In this document: positions 61,126 to 64,000 of the stretch, in pieces
How the letters are laid out: each line of letters begins with the position of its first letter
Numbering within the stretch: position 1 is the first letter of the stretch
From: CATQHD01 sp965243165
GTDB lineage: Bacteria > Actinomycetota > Acidimicrobiia > Spongiisociales > Spongiisociaceae
NCBI GenBank assembly: GCA_965243165.1
Contig: OZ251535.1
Span: forward strand, 2,232,001-2,296,000
Reading direction: 5' to 3'
DNA length: 64,000 bases
Program-made: the position numbers and the translations under genes
Notes under the pieces: generated by a model
What the model was told of the DNA's origin: nothing
Database searches by the model: none
What the model saw: only the letters and a program-made list of their open reading frames with translations

Positions 61126-61584
61126 ATGCCGTCGCTTGAAGAGCTCTACCGCGAGGTGATCCTCGATCATTACCGGAGCCCCAGGAACCGCCGGGCGCTC
61201 GCCCGCTCCAACGCCGGCGCCGACGGCAGCAACCCCCTGTGCGGCGACGAGGTGCGGGTCGACCTGCTGATCGAAGAGGGCGTGATCGCCGACATCGGGG
61301 TGACCGGCCACGGCTGCTCGATCTCCCAGGCCTCGGGATCGATGATGGGAGAGGCCGTGAAGTCCCAGCCCCTCGACGAGGTGCGCCGGATCACCGAACT
61401 CTTCAAAGCCATGATGGGCATCGAGGACGGCGCCGATCCGGGGCTGGACCCCGAGCGCCCCGGCGCGGTGCTGGGGGATCTGGAGGCCCTCCAAGGGGTG
61501 CGCAAGTTCCCGGTGCGCATCAAGTGCGCCGACCTGCCCTGGACCACCCTCGAGGAAGCCCTCGGCGCCGTCGAAACCGGCTGA
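61126..61584 (+). CDS. sufU: SufU-type sulfur-transfer/scaffold protein
   Basis: 152 residues. Zinc ligands Cys39 and Asp41 (NPLCGDEV), Cys64 (GHGCSISQASGS) and a late Cys in VRIKCADLPW. The 20-residue insertion after the second Cys relative to IscU is typical of SufU, which moves sulfur from SufS. 96 bases after sufS. Confidence 0.93.
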   Translation: MPSLEELYREVILDHYRSPRNRRALARSNAGADGSNPLCGDEVRVDLLIEEGVIADIGVTGHGCSISQASGSMMGEAVKSQPLDEVRRITELFKAMMGIEDGADPGLDPERPGAVLGDLEALQGVRKFPVRIKCADLPWTTLEEALGAVETG

Positions 61585-61708
61585 ACAAAGCATCGGCGCA
61601 GCCGGGACCGCCCTCCGCAGATATAATTATTTGCAGCTACAATAATGCCAGAAGGCATGCACCATCCCGCCCTGCCGGGATGGGTCGGCCCGCGAACGAG
61701 GAGAGACT

Positions 61709-63025
61709 GTGCGGTACAGGAACACCGCTTGGATTGCCACAGTGGTGATGGCGCTCGGCGCGGGTATGGTGCTGGGGCAGAACACCTTCAACGACGTCCC
61801 CGACTCGGACCCGCGCATAGAGGACATCCAATACGCAGCCGCGCAGGGTTGGTTCCAAGGCTATCCGGACGGCTCGTTCCGACCCGGCCAGGAAATCTCC
61901 GAAGGGCAGCTGGCCAAGGTGATACGGCGGGCCCGCCCCGGTATGACCAGGGGCGACGCCGCGGTCTTCCTCCGGGGCGGCATCGACCGGCTGCAGACGG
62001 TCGTCCCCACCACCACAACCGCCGCGACCACCACCACCGTTCGGACCGGGGAGCCGGGCAGCGGGGGCCCGGTCGATCCGAACCCGCCGGCGGTGATCGA
62101 GCCGACCACCACGACCACCGCACCAGCGGAAGCTGCCACCACCACGACCGCCGCGACCACCACCACCGTTCGGACCGGGGAGCCGGGCAGCGGGGGCCCG
62201 GTCGATCCGAACCCGCCGGCGGTGATCGAGCCGACCACCACGACCACCGCACCAACGGCAACGACCACGACCGCGCCAACCACGACCGCGCCAACCACGA
62301 CCACGACCACCGCACCACCAACAACCACAACCACCGCCGCGCCAACCACAACCACCGCACCAACGACGACAACCACCACCGCACCAACGACAACCTACTA
62401 CTACAACAATCGGCCGGTGCCCGCAGGGGTTGTGGCCGGGCGCGTCGTGATGAGGTACGGTTATGAGCACGGATGGACGGATTCCGATGGACGGAGCGGC
62501 AGCTTGTTGTGGTTCGAATCCTACATCCGCGACTACGATGTCGACGTCTTGGAGGATCGGGAACTTTCCTTATGGGCGGAATCAGCCGAGAGCAACGCCA
62601 GGCTTCACACCTGGGGCACCGGCGGCCGCGCGATCCAGCCTTACGGTTATTGGCAATACCGTCCATCCTACGGGCCATCCCGCCAAGCGTATTTGTTCTC
62701 GACAGTACTTTTGTCCGCAGGAGCGACTGGGGTCCATTTCATTCCGCACCGCAGCGGCAGCCTGCCTCCCGGACATCCTGATATGCCCACGGCCAACACT
62801 CGAATGCCCCGGCTTCATATCACCTTCGTGCCGTATGAAATCCAAGAAGCGAAAGTCTATATGTGGCCTCTTTGGAGCGTGACATCCCGCGGGCAACCGC
62901 GCCCGGGGCGGCCCGGCACCACCTCGATAGATTCCCACGCCGTAGAGGAGGTTTCAGCGATGCCGGAGCGCGCAAAAGCAGGGGCCGAAAGCAACGGATA
63001 CTCCGCGCCTGCAGCCGCGGGCTAG
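61709..63025 (+). CDS. SLH-domain Thr-rich surface protein 1
   Basis: 438 residues. Signal peptide (TAWIATVVMALGAGMVLGQ), one S-layer-homology domain (TFNDVPDSDPRIEDIQYAAAQGWFQGYPDGSFRP), a Thr-rich linker (about 95-230) and a C-terminal domain starting VVMRYGYEHGW that is shared with the next gene. The linker holds a 129-bp tandem repeat (42 of 43 residues alike; around VRTGEPGSGGPVDPNPPAVI). GTG 61709. The last 60 residues (after KVYMWPLW) look unstructured and may reflect a frame change. Probably wall-attached. Confidence 0.75.
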   Translation: MRYRNTAWIATVVMALGAGMVLGQNTFNDVPDSDPRIEDIQYAAAQGWFQGYPDGSFRPGQEISEGQLAKVIRRARPGMTRGDAAVFLRGGIDRLQTVVPTTTTAATTTTVRTGEPGSGGPVDPNPPAVIEPTTTTTAPAEAATTTTAATTTTVRTGEPGSGGPVDPNPPAVIEPTTTTTAPTATTTTAPTTTAPTTTTTTAPPTTTTTAAPTTTTAPTTTTTTAPTTTYYYNNRPVPAGVVAGRVVMRYGYEHGWTDSDGRSGSLLWFESYIRDYDVDVLEDRELSLWAESAESNARLHTWGTGGRAIQPYGYWQYRPSYGPSRQAYLFSTVLLSAGATGVHFIPHRSGSLPPGHPDMPTANTRMPRLHITFVPYEIQEAKVYMWPLWSVTSRGQPRPGRPGTTSIDSHAVEEVSAMPERAKAGAESNGYSAPAAAG

Positions 63026-63055
63026 CAACAAGGTCAGACCGAGGAGGACAACGAG

Positions 63056-64000
63056 ATGCGTTCGACGATGAAGACCCGGGTGGCCGTTGCCGCGGCGGCC
63101 GCGACGGCTCTGATGGGGATAGGCGTTGGTTTGGTGCTGGGGCAGACCACCTTCAACGACGTCCCCGACTCGGACCCGCGCTCAGAGGACATCGACTACG
63201 CAGCCGCCCAAGGCTGGTTCCGCGGCTACCCGGACGGTTCGTTCCGACCCGACCGGCAAATCTCTGAGGATCAGCTGGCCCGGGTGATCAGACGGGCCCA
63301 TCCCGGTCTGAACAGGGGCGACGCGGCGGTCTTCCTCCGAGGCGGCGCCGACCGGCTGCGGACCGCCGGCCTCACCACCACGGCCGTCACGACCACCACC
63401 CTCCGAACCGGCGGCCCGGGCGGCGGGGCTCCTGTCGAGCCGGGCGGCGGGGGTCCGGTCGATCCGAACCCGCCGGTTGCGGTCGAACCGACCACTGCGA
63501 CCACAGCCACCCCCGCTGGAGCAGCAACCACCACCACGACTTCCACCGAAGCCGGAACAACCACCACAACCACCGGCTCTGGCGGAATCATCAGAATCGA
63601 CGCTACCGGCGGCGAGACCACGACCACGACCGAGCCGTCCGGCCCCACGACCACGGTTCCGGCCGGGGTGGGTGAACGCAACGTGGTGAGGGCCGGCTTC
63701 GATGCCGGCTGGAGGAGTGCCGAAGGTCAGAACGGCAGCCTCTTCTGGTTGGAGTTCGACATCAGCGGTTACAGATTCCCCGACGATGCGTATCTCTCCA
63801 ACTGGTGGCAGGCGAACGGATCCGCCCAGGTGACCATCACCGGCCGGGACGACGGCGGCCGGGCTGTTGTCCGCCGAGTGAGTATAGAAAGCAACCCGAG
63901 CACCTTCTACCCGTTCCAAATCGAAAGTGTGGAAGTGACATGCAACCACGACTGCACCTACGAAAGCAACATGGCGATGCCGGCGGGCACGAGAAACTGG
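63056..64000 (+). CDS. SLH-domain Thr-rich surface protein 2 (C-terminus beyond window)
   Basis: 315 codons, open to the right edge. MRSTMKTRVAVAAAAAT signal peptide, the same SLH domain (TFNDVPDSDPRSEDIDYAAAQGWFRGYPDGSFRP), a Thr/Gly/Pro linker, and the same C-terminal domain (NVVRAGFDAGWRSAEGQNGSLFWLEFDISGYRF). ATG 63056 with GAGGAGG upstream. Tandem duplicate of the preceding gene. A late CNHDCTYE may form a disulfide. Confidence 0.78.
   Translation, partial: MRSTMKTRVAVAAAAATALMGIGVGLVLGQTTFNDVPDSDPRSEDIDYAAAQGWFRGYPDGSFRPDRQISEDQLARVIRRAHPGLNRGDAAVFLRGGADRLRTAGLTTTAVTTTTLRTGGPGGGAPVEPGGGGPVDPNPPVAVEPTTATTATPAGAATTTTTSTEAGTTTTTTGSGGIIRIDATGGETTTTTEPSGPTTTVPAGVGERNVVRAGFDAGWRSAEGQNGSLFWLEFDISGYRFPDDAYLSNWWQANGSAQVTITGRDDGGRAVVRRVSIESNPSTFYPFQIESVEVTCNHDCTYESNMAMPAGTRNW

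Overview
The window is about 64 kb of high-GC DNA. Gene order and content point to an actinomycete-type bacterium, most likely an uncultured member of the Acidimicrobiia (inference). The main support is the actinobacterial run recG-rsmD-coaD-(SepIVA-like)-DUF177-rpmF-plsX-rnc-mutM-smc-ftsY on the minus strand, together with an actinobacterial LigC-type ligase, an InhA-like FabI, a DUF222-like HNH protein, an MprAB-like two-component pair and an SLH/Thr-rich surface protein family. I saw no tRNA, rRNA or CRISPR array.

Layout. (1) 1-18.1 kb: ligC (cut by the window edge), cdd, ftsY, smc, mutM, rnc, plsX, rpmF, DUF177, a NodB deacetylase lipoprotein, a quinone oxidoreductase, a SepIVA-like coiled coil, coaD (one base short of a continuous frame), rsmD and recG. 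Three families of short dispersed repeats (R1, R2, R3) fill the gaps between these otherwise compact operons. (2) 17.9-25.0 kb: a cold-shock-like protein, a stand-alone Lrp/AsnC effector domain, Ddl, a DMT-type transporter, a membrane-anchored MurF-like ligase with a coupled alpha/beta hydrolase, and a MOSC-like protein. (3) 25.1-39.5 kb: an accessory, probably defensive island of mixed base composition. It holds two Phd-like antitoxin paralogues (no toxin beside either), one translationally coupled to a 1,076-residue protein I do not recognise. It also holds a two-gene restriction-modification-like cassette (PLD + SNF2 helicase, then a gamma-type N6-adenine methyltransferase) and a AAA+ ATPase/subtilisin-like protease pair. 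The methyltransferase is split by a 13-G homopolymer and is out of frame as sequenced. An 11-G tract lies in the leader of the helicase gene. Together they suggest phase variation. (4) 39.6-51.9 kb: fabI, acs, a small anchored coiled coil, a CitE/malyl-CoA-lyase-like gene followed by a low-GC patch with a decayed copy of its 3' end, a LipB-LipA fusion, 2-oxoacid dehydrogenase E2 and E3, and an OmpR/HK pair. (5) 51.9-64 kb: the HNH protein, a secreted protein of five 76-residue repeats, a Zn-ribbon operon, a beta-propeller lipoprotein, sufC-sufS-sufU and two SLH/Thr-rich proteins (the second cut by the window edge).

How the genes connect. LipB-LipA makes the lipoyl cofactor used by the E2 immediately upstream, which E3 reoxidises. 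SufC/S/U provide Fe-S assembly, which LipA itself needs. FtsY and SMC serve membrane targeting and chromosome organisation. Ddl and the MurF-like ligase belong to peptidoglycan precursor synthesis. The most unusual material is the 25-39.5 kb island: a probably switchable R-M system, a protease/ATPase module, and an antitoxin-like gene fused operonically to a large unknown protein.
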